Assembly: GCA_036379355.1 (NCBI GenBank)
Contig: DASVGV010000118.1
Coordinates: forward strand, 1 to 52,702
Origin: CAJCIY01 sp036379355
GTDB taxonomy: Bacteria; Actinomycetota; Actinomycetes; Mycobacteriales; CAJCIY01
Direction: 5' to 3'
Length of the DNA: 52,702 nt
Part shown: one piece after another, positions 42,157 to 52,702 of the stretch
How the letters are laid out: every line of letters starts with the position of its first letter
Position numbering within the stretch: the stretch's first letter is position 1
The notes under the pieces: generated by a model
The model's input: the letters and a program-made list of their open reading frames with translations, nothing else
Told to the model about the DNA's origin: nothing
The model's database searches: none
Position numbers and translations under genes: made by a program

Positions 42157-42441
42157 CTACTTGGCCTTCTCCAGGACGCGGACGACCCGCCAGCGCTTGG
42201 TGGCCGACAGTGGTCGCGTCTCCATGATCTGGACGCGGTCACCGACGCCGCAGGCGTTGGCCTCGTCGTGCGCCTTCAAGCGGTTGGTGCGCCGCATCGT
42301 CTTGGCGTAACGGGGGTGCTGGACCCGGTTCTCCACGGCGACCACGACGGTCTTGTCCATCGTGTCGCTGACCACGAGACCCTCGCGGACCTTGCGGAAG
42401 TTGCGCTGCGTGCCGGGCACAGCGGTCGGTGTCTCGGTCAT
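42157..42441 (-). CDS. rpsQ: 30S ribosomal protein S17
   Basis: A 94-residue uS17 OB-fold protein: NFRKVREGLVVSDTMDKTVVVAVENRVQHPRYAKTMRRTNRLKAHDE and GDRVQIMETRPLSATKRWRVVRVLEKAK. It overlaps rpmC by 4 nt and ends the S10 segment. Confidence 0.95.
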   Translation of the reverse strand: MTETPTAVPGTQRNFRKVREGLVVSDTMDKTVVVAVENRVQHPRYAKTMRRTNRLKAHDEANACGVGDRVQIMETRPLSATKRWRVVRVLEKAK

Positions 42442-42701
42442 GCGCTCTCCCCGGTCGTGGCCGGCGCGTCGGTGACCGGCGCGGCGGCATAGGTGATGCC
42501 GAGCTCACGCTCGCGCATCACGGTGTAGATGCGGGCGATGTTGTGGCGGACCACCCGCAGCCGACGGTTGTTGTCCAGCTGGCCCGTTGCCGCCTGGAAG
42601 CGGAGGTTGAACAGCTCCTCCTTCGCCTCCCGCAACCGGTTCAGCAGCTCGTCGTCGGCGAGCTCGCGGACCTCGGCTCCCTGGCTCACAGTCGCCATCA
42701 C
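42438..42701 (-). CDS. rpmC: 50S ribosomal protein L29
   Basis: An 87-residue uL29: EVRELADDELLNRLREAKEELFNLRFQAATGQLDNNRRLRVVRHNIARIYTVMRERELG, then an extra ~18-residue Ala/Thr/Pro tail. L29 is at the peptide exit. It overlaps rplP and rpsQ by 4 nt each. Confidence 0.95.
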   Translation of the reverse strand: MMATVSQGAEVRELADDELLNRLREAKEELFNLRFQAATGQLDNNRRLRVVRHNIARIYTVMRERELGITYAAAPVTDAPATTGESA

Positions 42702-43111
42702 TCACCCTCCCGGCGGACGAACTTGCACTTCATCGGGAGCTTGTGCATCGCCAGCCGCAGGGCCTCACGAGCAATCGGCTCCGGGACACCGGCGAGCTCG
42801 AACATGACCCGGCCCGGCTTCACGTTGGCGATCCACCACTCCGGCGAGCCCTTGCCCGAGCCCATGCGGGTCTCGGCCGGCTTCTTGGTGAGCGGGCGGT
42901 CCGGATAGATGTTGATCCAGACCTTGCCCCCCCGCTTGATATGCCGGGTCATGGCGATTCGGGCGGACTCGATCTGGCGGTTGGTGACGTACGCCGGCTC
43001 CAGGGCCTGGATGCCGTACTCGCCGAAGGCCACGGCGGTGCCACCCTTGGCAGCGCCACGCCGGGTGGGGTGGTGCTGCTTGCGGTGCTTGACCTTGCGC
43101 GGGATCAGCAT
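42698..43111 (-). CDS. rplP: 50S ribosomal protein L16
   Basis: A 137-residue uL16: MLIPRKVKHRKQHHPTRRG, FGEYGIQALEPAYVTNRQIESARIAMTRHIKRGGKVWINIYPDRPLTKKPAETRMGSGKG. It binds near the A-site tRNA. ATG 43111 lies 2 nt after the rpsC stop and gives the family N-terminus. Confidence 0.96.
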   Translation of the reverse strand: MLIPRKVKHRKQHHPTRRGAAKGGTAVAFGEYGIQALEPAYVTNRQIESARIAMTRHIKRGGKVWINIYPDRPLTKKPAETRMGSGKGSPEWWIANVKPGRVMFELAGVPEPIAREALRLAMHKLPMKCKFVRREGE

Positions 43112-43113
43112 GC

Positions 43114-44082
43114 TCAGGACTCCTGGTCGGACGGCTCGGGGGCGGGCGCCACGGCCTGCTCCGGGTGCTCGGCCGCGGCCACCGCTTCGGCGCTCGTGTC
43201 GGTCGTCGCCGCGGGTACGGGCTCCGCAGCCGGCGTCTCCGGAGCGGCGGCCACCGGCTCCGCGGACTCGGCGGCGGCCGGCTCCGCGGCTGCCACCGGC
43301 TCGGCGGGCGGCTCGCTCGGGTTGAGTGCCTCGCGCCCGGCCTCGGTGCCGGCCGCAGTCGTGCCGGTCGACCCCGACCGCGGGCCGCGGCGGGGTCCGC
43401 GGTTGCGCTGGGCGGCGCGCAGCGCGGCCTCGGCGGCCTCCCGCTCGGCGCGGCTCTGCACCACGTCGCCCTTGTAGATCCACACCTTGACGCCGATGCG
43501 CCCGAAGGTGGTCCGCGCCTCGTACAGGCCGTAGTCGATGTCGGCCCGCAGCGTGTGCAGCGGCACGCGACCCTCGCGGTAGAACTCCGACCGCGACATC
43601 TCGGCGCCGCCGAGGCGGCCGGAGCACTGCACGCGGATTCCCTTGACCTGCGGGGACTTCATCGCCGACTGGATGGACTTGCGCATGGCCCGCCGGAAGT
43701 TGACGCGGTTGGTCAGCTGCTCGGCCACGCCCTGCGCGACGAGCTGCGCGTCCGACTCGGGCGACTTGACCTCGAGGATGTTCAGCTGCACCTGCTTGGC
43801 CGTCAGCTTCTCCAGCTCGCCGCGGATGCGGTCGGCCTCCGCGCCGCGGCGGCCGATGACGATGCCGGGCCGTGCGGTGTGGATGTCGACGCGCACCCGG
43901 TCGCGGGTCCGCTCGATCTCGACCTTGCTGATGCCCGCGCGCTCCATGCCGGTGGACATGAGCTTGCGGATCTTGACGTCCTCGCCGACGTATTCGGCGT
44001 AGCTCTTGTCGGCGTACCAGCGCGACGTGAAGTCGGTGGTGGTGCCCAGCCGGAACCCGTGCGGGTTGACCTTCTGTCCCAC
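43114..44082 (-). CDS. rpsC: 30S ribosomal protein S3 with long Ala/Pro/Glu-rich tail
   Basis: A 322-residue uS3. The first ~215 residues are normal: MGQKVNPHGFRLGTTTDFTSRWYADKSYAEYV, a KH domain with GRRGAEADRIR, and SEFYREGRVPLHTLRADIDYGLYEARTTFGRIGVKVWIYKG. A tail of ~100 residues follows, first Arg/Gly-rich (RNRGPRRGPRSG) and then a run of Ala, Pro and Glu. E. coli S3 has 233 residues. S3 lines the mRNA entry tunnel, so the tail would project near incoming mRNA. Confidence 0.95.
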   Translation of the reverse strand: MGQKVNPHGFRLGTTTDFTSRWYADKSYAEYVGEDVKIRKLMSTGMERAGISKVEIERTRDRVRVDIHTARPGIVIGRRGAEADRIRGELEKLTAKQVQLNILEVKSPESDAQLVAQGVAEQLTNRVNFRRAMRKSIQSAMKSPQVKGIRVQCSGRLGGAEMSRSEFYREGRVPLHTLRADIDYGLYEARTTFGRIGVKVWIYKGDVVQSRAEREAAEAALRAAQRNRGPRRGPRSGSTGTTAAGTEAGREALNPSEPPAEPVAAAEPAAAESAEPVAAAPETPAAEPVPAATTDTSAEAVAAAEHPEQAVAPAPEPSDQES

Positions 44083-44471
44083 TATCGGGTCCCTTCTGCG
44101 TCCGGCGCCGACACGACGACGGTGATGTGGCTGCTGCGCTTGCGGATGCGGTAGGCGCGGCCCTGGGCTCGCGGGCGGAAGCGCTTGGCGGTCGGGCCTT
44201 CGTCCACCCAGGCCTCGCTGACGACGAGCCCATCGCGCGGCAGCTGCTCGTTGTGCGTCGCGTTCGCCGCCGCCGACGCGACCACCTTGTAGACGTCGCG
44301 GGCGGCATCCTGCGGCGCGAAGCGCAGCAGCGTGAGGGCCTCCTCGACCGGCAGGCCGCGTACCAGGTCCACCACACGGCGGGCCTTCATCGGCGTGACG
44401 GCGACGTACCGGGCCGTTGCCCGCGCGTCGTGCGGAACGACCAGGTCGAGGGCCGGATCGAGGTCAGCCAC
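44082..44471 (-). CDS. rplV: 50S ribosomal protein L22
   Basis: A 129-residue uL22: RYVAVTPMKARRVVDLVRGLPVEEALTLLRFAPQDAARDVYKVVASAAANATHN and RAQGRAYRIRKRSSHITVVV. Its loop lines the exit tunnel and is a site of macrolide resistance in other species; the loop here looks ordinary. It overlaps rpsC by 1 nt and rpsS by 8 nt. Confidence 0.95.
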   Translation of the reverse strand: MADLDPALDLVVPHDARATARYVAVTPMKARRVVDLVRGLPVEEALTLLRFAPQDAARDVYKVVASAAANATHNEQLPRDGLVVSEAWVDEGPTAKRFRPRAQGRAYRIRKRSSHITVVVSAPDAEGTR

Positions 44472-44745
44472 GGCGCGCCCTCCGGTCGTCCTTCACGTGC
44501 CCCCGGAAGGTGCGCGTGGGGGCGAACTCGCCGAGCTTGTGCCCGACCATGCCCTCGGTCACGAACACGGGGATGTGCTTGCGGCCGTCGTGCACGGCCA
44601 GCGTGTGGCCGAGCATGTCCGGGATGATCGTGGAGCGGCGGCTCCACGTCTTGATGACCTGCTTGGTGCCCTTCTCGTTCTGGGCGTCCACCTTCGCGAG
44701 CAGGTGGTCGTCGACGAACGGGCCCTTCTTCAGACTGCGTGGCAT
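44464..44745 (-). CDS. rpsS: 30S ribosomal protein S19
   Basis: A 93-residue uS19: MPRSLKKGPFVDDHLLAKVD, KTWSRRSTIIPDMLGHTLAVHDGRKHIPVFVTEGMVGHKLGEFAPTRTF. It starts 12 nt after rplB and overlaps rplV. Confidence 0.96.
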   Translation of the reverse strand: MPRSLKKGPFVDDHLLAKVDAQNEKGTKQVIKTWSRRSTIIPDMLGHTLAVHDGRKHIPVFVTEGMVGHKLGEFAPTRTFRGHVKDDRRARRG

Positions 44746-44757
44746 CTTCCTGATCCC

Positions 44758-45591
<834 letters not shown>

Positions 45592-45630
45592 GCTCTCGTT
45601 CCCTTGGTCGTGTCCCTCGGTGTCCGGCGC

Positions 45631-45927
45631 CTAGGCGCCGGGCCCTCCGAAGAGCTCGATGGTGTCGCCGGGCTTGAGGCTCACGATCGCCCGCTTGGTG
45701 TTCTTGCGGTGGCCGAAGCCGTACCGGGTGCGCTTGCGCTTGCCCTGACGGTTCAGCGTGTTCACGTCCAGCACCGTGACCGAGAAGATCTGCTCGATCG
45801 CGATCTTGATCTGCGTCTTGTTCGCGTCCGGACGCACGACGAACGTGTACTTGTTCTCCTCGAGCAGGCCGTAGCTCTTCTCGCTGATGACCGGCTTCAC
45901 GATGACGTCACGCGGGTCGGCGATCAC
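45631..45927 (-). CDS. rplW: 50S ribosomal protein L23
   Basis: A 98-residue uL23, the docking site for trigger factor and SRP: VIVKPVISEKSYGLLEENKYTFVVRPDANKTQIKIAIEQIFSVTVLDVNTLNRQGK. GTG 45927 overlaps the rplD stop (GTGA) and gives the family length. Confidence 0.95.
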   Translation of the reverse strand: MIADPRDVIVKPVISEKSYGLLEENKYTFVVRPDANKTQIKIAIEQIFSVTVLDVNTLNRQGKRKRTRYGFGHRKNTKRAIVSLKPGDTIELFGGPGA

Positions 45928-46736
45928 TGCGGCTCCTCGGTGTCCGTGGCGTCGACTGTGGCGTCGGCTGTGGCATCGGCATCGGCATCGGCAGCGGGCT
46001 CGGCCGGTGCCGCCGCGAGCGTCTCGACCGCGTCGGCGAGCTGCTCGACCTCGGCCTGGCGGCCGGCCTGGGACGGGACGGCGTCGTTGCTCGCCGGGCG
46101 GCCGCCGCGAGCGGGGCCGGTGACGAACGCGGCGAGCGCGCCCTCGGTGAACACGACGTCGTCGGATACGAGCACGTCGTAGGTGTTGAGCTGGCCGGGG
46201 TCGAGCAGGTGCACCGTCGGCACGTTGCGCAGGCTCTTCCACAGCACCTGGTCGTGATGTTCGGCGACCACCAGCACGTGCCGCGACGAGCAGACCCGCG
46301 CGAGGTGCGCGACGGCGGTCTTGGTCGACGGCATCTCGCCCTCGACCAGGCCGGCAACCACGTGCACCTTGCCGCCGCGGGCCCGGTCGGACAGCGCGCC
46401 GCGCAGGGCAGCCGCCTTCATCTTCTTGGGCGTGCGCTGCTCGTAGCTGCGCGGCACGGGACCGTGCACGATGCCGCCACCGGTGAACTGCGGCGCGCGG
46501 GTCGATCCTTGCCGGGCACGGCCGGTGCCCTTCTGGCGGTAGGGCTTGCGGCCACCGCCGGACACCTCGCCGCGGGTCTTGGTCTTGGCGGTGCCCTGTC
46601 GGGCGGCGGCCAACTGGGCCACGACGACCTGATGGATCAGCGGGATGTTGGTCTTCGCGTCGAAGATCTCCGCGGGGAGCTCGACGCTGCGGCTGAGGTC
46701 GCCCACGGGCGAGGAGACGGTGACGGTCAGGCTCAT
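45924..46736 (-). CDS. rplD: 50S ribosomal protein L4 with acidic C-terminal tail
   Basis: A 270-residue uL4: the exit-tunnel loop is in GGGRKPYRQKGTGRARQGSTRAPQFTGGG; FGPxPRSY-like VHGPVPRSYEQRTPKKMKAAALRGAL follows. Beyond residue ~207 a tail of ~63 residues (EQLADAVETLAAAPAEPAADADADATADATVDATDTEEPQ) is strongly acidic, coded in part by tandem GCATCG hexamers near 45975. E. coli L4 has 201 residues. It overlaps both neighbours by 4 nt. Confidence 0.95.
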   Translation of the reverse strand: MSLTVTVSSPVGDLSRSVELPAEIFDAKTNIPLIHQVVVAQLAAARQGTAKTKTRGEVSGGGRKPYRQKGTGRARQGSTRAPQFTGGGIVHGPVPRSYEQRTPKKMKAAALRGALSDRARGGKVHVVAGLVEGEMPSTKTAVAHLARVCSSRHVLVVAEHHDQVLWKSLRNVPTVHLLDPGQLNTYDVLVSDDVVFTEGALAAFVTGPARGGRPASNDAVPSQAGRQAEVEQLADAVETLAAAPAEPAADADADATADATVDATDTEEPQ

Positions 46737-47410
46737 GCCGCACCGACCTTCCCGGCCGCGTTCGCGGCGCCGCCCTTGGCGGCCGAGCGCACCAGGATGA
46801 GAGCGCCCTTCGGGCCCGGAACGCTGCCCTTGATGAGCAGGAGGCCGCGCTCGGCGTCGACCGCGTGGACGGTGAGGTTCTGCGTCGTCACCGTGAGGTT
46901 GCCGTGGCGGCCGGCCATCCGCAGGCCCTTGAACACGCGACCCGGCGTGGCGCAGGCGCCGATGGACCCGGGGGCGCGGTGCTTGCGCTGGACGCCGTGC
47001 CCGGCGCCGAGCCCGCGGAAGTTGTGGCGCTTCATGACGCCCGCCGTGCCCTTGCCCCGGGACGTACCGGTGACGTCCACGACGGCGCCGGGCGCGAAGA
47101 CCTCGGCAGTGACCTCCTGGCCCACGGTGTACTCGCTCGCGTCCTCGGTCCGCAGCTCGCGCAAGTAACGCCGCGCCGGGACGCCGGACTTGGCGAAGTG
47201 CCCGCGCGTGGGCTTGTTGACCTTGCGGGGGTCGATGTCGCCGAAGGCGAGCTGCACGGCGGAGTAGCCGTCGATGTCGGGGGTGCGGACCTGGGTGACG
47301 ACGCACGGCCCGGCCTTGACGACGGTGACCGGGACCACCCGGTTCCCCTCGCCGAAGACCTGGGTCATGCCGAGCTTCTCGCCCAGGATGCCCTTCACGC
47401 TGGATGCCAT
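46733..47410 (-). CDS. rplC: 50S ribosomal protein L3
   Basis: A 225-residue uL3: VKGILGEKLGMTQVFGEGNRVVPVTVVKAGPCVV and RGKGTAGVMKRHNFRGLGAGHGVQRKHRAPGSIGACATPGRVFKGLRMAGRHGN, the loop that reaches the peptidyl-transferase centre. It lies 14 nt after rpsJ. Confidence 0.96.
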   Translation of the reverse strand: MASSVKGILGEKLGMTQVFGEGNRVVPVTVVKAGPCVVTQVRTPDIDGYSAVQLAFGDIDPRKVNKPTRGHFAKSGVPARRYLRELRTEDASEYTVGQEVTAEVFAPGAVVDVTGTSRGKGTAGVMKRHNFRGLGAGHGVQRKHRAPGSIGACATPGRVFKGLRMAGRHGNLTVTTQNLTVHAVDAERGLLLIKGSVPGPKGALILVRSAAKGGAANAAGKVGAA

Positions 47411-47424
47411 CTTTTCGACTGCCC

Positions 47425-47733
47425 CTACAGCTTGATCTCGATGTCGACGCCGGCCGGCAGGTCGAGCCGCATGAGCGAGTCGACCGTCTTGTTGGTCGGG
47501 TCGAGGATGTCGATGAGCCGCTTGTGCGTACGCATCTCGAAGTGCTCGCGGCTGTCCTTGTACTTGTGCGGCGAGCGGATGACGCAGTAGACGTTCTTCT
47601 CCGTCGGCAGCGGCACCGGGCCCGCGACCTGCGCACCCGTACGGGTCACCGTCTCGACGATCTTGCGCGCCGAGCTGTCGATGACCTCGTGGTCGTAGGC
47701 CTTGAGCCGGATGCGGATCTTCTGTCCCGCCAT
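47425..47733 (-). CDS. rpsJ: 30S ribosomal protein S10
   Basis: A 102-residue uS10: MAGQKIRIRLKAYDHEVIDSSARKIVETVTRTGAQVAGPVPLPTEKNVYCVIRSPHKYKDSREHFEMRTHKRLIDI. It also serves as NusE in antitermination. ATG 47733 gives the family N-terminus; an earlier in-frame ATG at 47790 adds 19 unconserved residues. Confidence 0.96.
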   Translation of the reverse strand: MAGQKIRIRLKAYDHEVIDSSARKIVETVTRTGAQVAGPVPLPTEKNVYCVIRSPHKYKDSREHFEMRTHKRLIDILDPTNKTVDSLMRLDLPAGVDIEIKL

Positions 47734-47794
47734 CTCGCCCTCGCTTCTTCCTGTGTGCTGCCGCGGACTGCTGAACGTGCTGTGTCCCATGGCT

Positions 47795-47821
47795 GCGGCG
47801 GCCGGTGCGCCCGGCCGCCGC
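47795..47821 (-). terminator. strong GC hairpin after tuf (11-bp stem)
   Basis: GCGGCGGCCGG and CCGGCCGCCGC pair perfectly over 11 bp around a 5-nt loop, 20 nt after the tuf stop. No T run follows. It probably ends or attenuates the str-tuf transcript before rpsJ, as actinobacteria often use hairpins without a U tract. Confidence 0.6.
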
Positions 47822-47841
47822 TGCCCGTGGACGGGTCGGTG

Positions 47842-49035
<1,194 letters not shown>

Positions 49036-49167
49036 GGGATGTCCCTCCTAGGACGGTGGTGTCTTTCTCGCCGTACGACGATCTGGTCTGAGTGGTGCTG
49101 ACGGGCGCGGTTGGGACGCCTTCGCTCTATCCATTGCCCGGGCGACCCGCGCAGGAGCGCTGCGCGC

Positions 49168-51270
<2,103 letters not shown>

Positions 51271-51276
51271 GATCGA

Positions 51277-51747
51277 TTACCAGCGGTAGTGAGCGAAGGC
51301 CTTGTTGGACTCCGCCATCTTGTGGGTGTCCTCACGGCGCTTGACGCTGGCTCCGAGGCCGTTGCTCGCGTCCAGCAGCTCGTTCATGAGGCGCTCGGTC
51401 ATCGTCTTCTCACGCCGGTCGCGCGAGTAGCTTACGAGCCAGCGCATCGCGAGCGTGGTGGCGCGGCCGGGGCGCACCTCGATCGGCACCTGGTACGTGG
51501 CGCCGCCGACGCGGCGGCTCTTGACCTCGAGGGTGGGGCGCACGTTGTCGAGCGCGCGCTTGAGCGTGACCACGGGGTCGTTGCCGGTCTTGTCGCGGCA
51601 GCCCTCGAGCGCGCCGTAGACGATCTGCTGGGCGCGCGAGCGCTTACCCGAGACCAGCACCTTGTTGACCAGGTTGGTGACGAGCGGCGAGCCGTAGACC
51701 GGGTCGGCGATGACCGGGTGCTTGGGGGCCGGACCCTTGCGGGGCAC
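51277..51747 (-). CDS. rpsG: 30S ribosomal protein S7
   Basis: A 156-residue uS7: MPRKGPAPKHPVIADPVYGSPLVTNLVNKVLVSGKRSRAQQIVYGALEGC and RRVGGATYQVPIEVRPGRATTLAMRWLV, ending FAHYRW. It nucleates the 30S head and in E. coli represses the str operon. It overlaps rpsL by 1 nt. Confidence 0.96.
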   Translation of the reverse strand: MPRKGPAPKHPVIADPVYGSPLVTNLVNKVLVSGKRSRAQQIVYGALEGCRDKTGNDPVVTLKRALDNVRPTLEVKSRRVGGATYQVPIEVRPGRATTLAMRWLVSYSRDRREKTMTERLMNELLDASNGLGASVKRREDTHKMAESNKAFAHYRW

Positions 51748-52121
51748 TAGCTCTTCTCCTTCTTCGCGCCGTACCGGGACCGAGCCTGCTTGCGGCCGCG
51801 CACGCCCTGCGTGTCGAGCGAACCCCGGATGATCTTGTAGCGAACGCCGGGCAGGTCACGGACCCGCCCGCCGCGGACGAGCACGATCGAGTGCTCCTGC
51901 AGGTTGTGACCCACCCCGGGGATGTACGCCGTGACCTCGACGCCCGTCGTGAGGCGCACGCGGGCCACCTTGCGAAGCGCCGAGTTGGGCTTCTTCGGGG
52001 TCTGGGTGAACACGCGCGTGCAGACGCCGCGGCGCTGGGGCGAGCCCTTGAGCGCGGGCGTCTTGGTCTTGCTGCTCTTGTCCTGCCGGCCCTTGCGGAC
52101 CAGCTGCTGGATCGTGGGCAA
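51747..52121 (-). CDS. rpsL: 30S ribosomal protein S12 (Arg at position 88)
   Basis: A 124-residue uS12 of the decoding centre: PTIQQLVRKGRQDK, QTPKKPNSALRKVARVRLT and YIPGVGHNLQEHSIVLVRGGR. Lys43 is wild type. Residue 88, normally Lys in (R)VKDLPG, is Arg here (codon CGT, 51860-51858), the same change as the known K88R streptomycin-resistance substitution of M. tuberculosis. The start is TTG at 52121, with AAGGA 8 nt upstream, since the conserved sequence begins at PTIQQ and no ATG or GTG is near. First gene of the str operon. Confidence 0.94.
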   Translation of the reverse strand: MPTIQQLVRKGRQDKSSKTKTPALKGSPQRRGVCTRVFTQTPKKPNSALRKVARVRLTTGVEVTAYIPGVGHNLQEHSIVLVRGGRVRDLPGVRYKIIRGSLDTQGVRGRKQARSRYGAKKEKS

Positions 52122-52588
52122 CGCGGACGTCCTTCTCGTTCGTTTCGTGCGGGTGTGCCGTGCGGTACGCCTCTGTCCTGCCGCGGTCTTCCGACCCACG
52201 CGGTCGGGTGTGTCGCGATCTTCCGCACCCCGAGACCTCTCGGCGACGCAGGAGGGGATCACGCCCTGGCCCGGTCCTCCGCCCCCCGCTTGCTGCTCGG
52301 GCTGCGTACCGGACACGCGTGGCACCCGGGACGAGCCCAGGCACGAAGGGAAACTCTAGCAGGGGCGGCGGCGGGACTCCAACCGGGCCATCCCGGGGGT
52401 AGTGGGTCAGTTTGCGGCGCACGTGGGTCCGCGGCCGGGACGGGCACGGGTCGGGACGTCGCAGATGTCGAGGTTCGGGGCACGATCGCGCGCGCGAGGT
52501 GCCCGGAACATCGACCTTGACCGCCGCCTCGGTGGTTGCGCGGGCCAGGATGGCGGCGGGGCAGGCCGGGTCGCGGGAAGGGGTGCGC
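52122..52588. other. divergent rpsL / mgtC intergenic region (467 bp)
   Basis: This gap holds the str promoter and the rpsL leader on the minus strand and the mgtC leader on the plus strand. No other gene or repeat is supported, and the Mg2+-sensing M-box consensus was not recognised upstream of mgtC. The rpoB-rpoC genes that usually precede rpsL in actinobacteria are absent here. Confidence 0.6.
52353..52382 (-). promoter_or_regulatory. str operon promoter (TTGGAG, 18 nt, TAGAGT)
   Basis: The -35 TTGGAG (52382-52377) and -10 TAGAGT (52358-52353) are 18 nt apart and fit a strong vegetative-sigma promoter. They would start an mRNA near 52346 with an untranslated leader of about 225 nt before rpsL. 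The leader has no recognisable leader peptide or riboswitch. This is the best full promoter in the window. Confidence 0.68.
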
Positions 52589-52702
52589 ATGTCGTCGACG
52601 ACGCTCGCTCTCGCGGCCGCGCACGGCCAGGGGCTGCGCCAGGTCCTCGAGCTGCTGCTGGCCTTCGGGCTCTCCTCCCTGATCGGCCTCGAACGCCAGC
52701 TG
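52589..52702 (+). CDS. MgtC/SapB-family membrane protein, N-terminal part (cut by window end)
   Basis: The visible 38 codons run ATG to the edge. After ~17 residues comes LRQVLELLLAFGLSSLIGLERQL, the first membrane segment and the characteristic GLERQ motif of MgtC/SapB proteins, which are linked to Mg2+ limitation and virulence in pathogens. GGAAGGGG lies about 8 nt upstream. The family call rests on this single segment. Confidence 0.65.
   Translation, partial: MSSTTLALAAAHGQGLRQVLELLLAFGLSSLIGLERQL

Noticed and set aside
52497..52588. Mg2+ riboswitch (M-box or similar) before mgtC
   Set aside because: None of the conserved M-box blocks was recognised; the leader is short and lacks the expected helices.

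Overview
This window is a GC-rich actinobacterial chromosome segment, almost certainly from the class Actinomycetes. The evidence is gene content: a BldM-type orphan response regulator, GuaB3 beside GuaB, a GroEL1 with a His-rich tail, a CIRCE operator, zinc-binding (C+) forms of ribosomal proteins S4, S14, L24 and bL36, and frequent leaderless promoters with a TANNNT -10 only 6-7 nt before an ATG or GTG. I cannot name the genus.

Layout. (1) 1-600: the 3' end of an IS256-family transposase, then a tRNA-Thr(UGU). (2) 608-3416: a CaCA-family cation antiporter whose leader is a yybP-ykoY manganese riboswitch, then a divergent methyltransferase-pgeF pair. (3) 3421-10401: guaB3-guaB, a DUF5319 gene, bldM, a TPR-like gene and groEL-groES under CIRCE. 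(4) 10427-15750: a tightly overlapping operon alr-hydrolase-udg-tsaE-tsaB-rimI-tsaD. (5) 15764-21036: an accessory-looking wedge with a two-permease ABC exporter, an AbiEi/DUF559-type gene on the opposite strand, the NAD(P)HX repair gene nnr, and three copies of a roughly 63-bp palindromic repeat. (6) 21080-25222: glmS, glmM, rpsI, rplM. (7) 25354-29746: a bacterioferritin-associated ferredoxin and bacterioferritin on the plus strand, an ABC-F protein, and a secreted GH25-like protein. (8) 29757-52121: truA and the ribosomal super-cluster on the minus strand (alpha, secY-adk-map-infA, spc, S10 and str segments, with tuf, fusA and rpoA). (9) The window ends in a divergent mgtC-like gene cut by the edge.

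Functionally the window is mostly translation: ribosome assembly, elongation factors, tRNA modification (t6A by TsaBDE, pseudouridine by TruA), protein export (SecY), N-terminal maturation (Map, RimI) and folding (GroESL). Cell-wall precursor supply (glmS, glmM, alr) and GTP synthesis (guaB) sit alongside. Metal handling is a minor theme: a Mn-riboswitch antiporter, the Bfd/Bfr iron store with a candidate iron box, and MgtC.

Main points for follow-up: the riboswitch with mutually exclusive P1 and Shine-Dalgarno-masking helices; the three palindromic repeats, two of which flank the AbiEi/DUF559 gene in direct orientation; an Arg at S12 position 88, where Lys-to-Arg is a known streptomycin-resistance change in mycobacteria; long Ala/Pro/Glu-rich tails on S3, L4 and L17; and a secreted GH25-like protein with three beta-type repeats. 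I found no evidence of an entirely new multi-gene system. The palindromic repeat family and its association with the AbiEi/DUF559 gene is the least explained structure.
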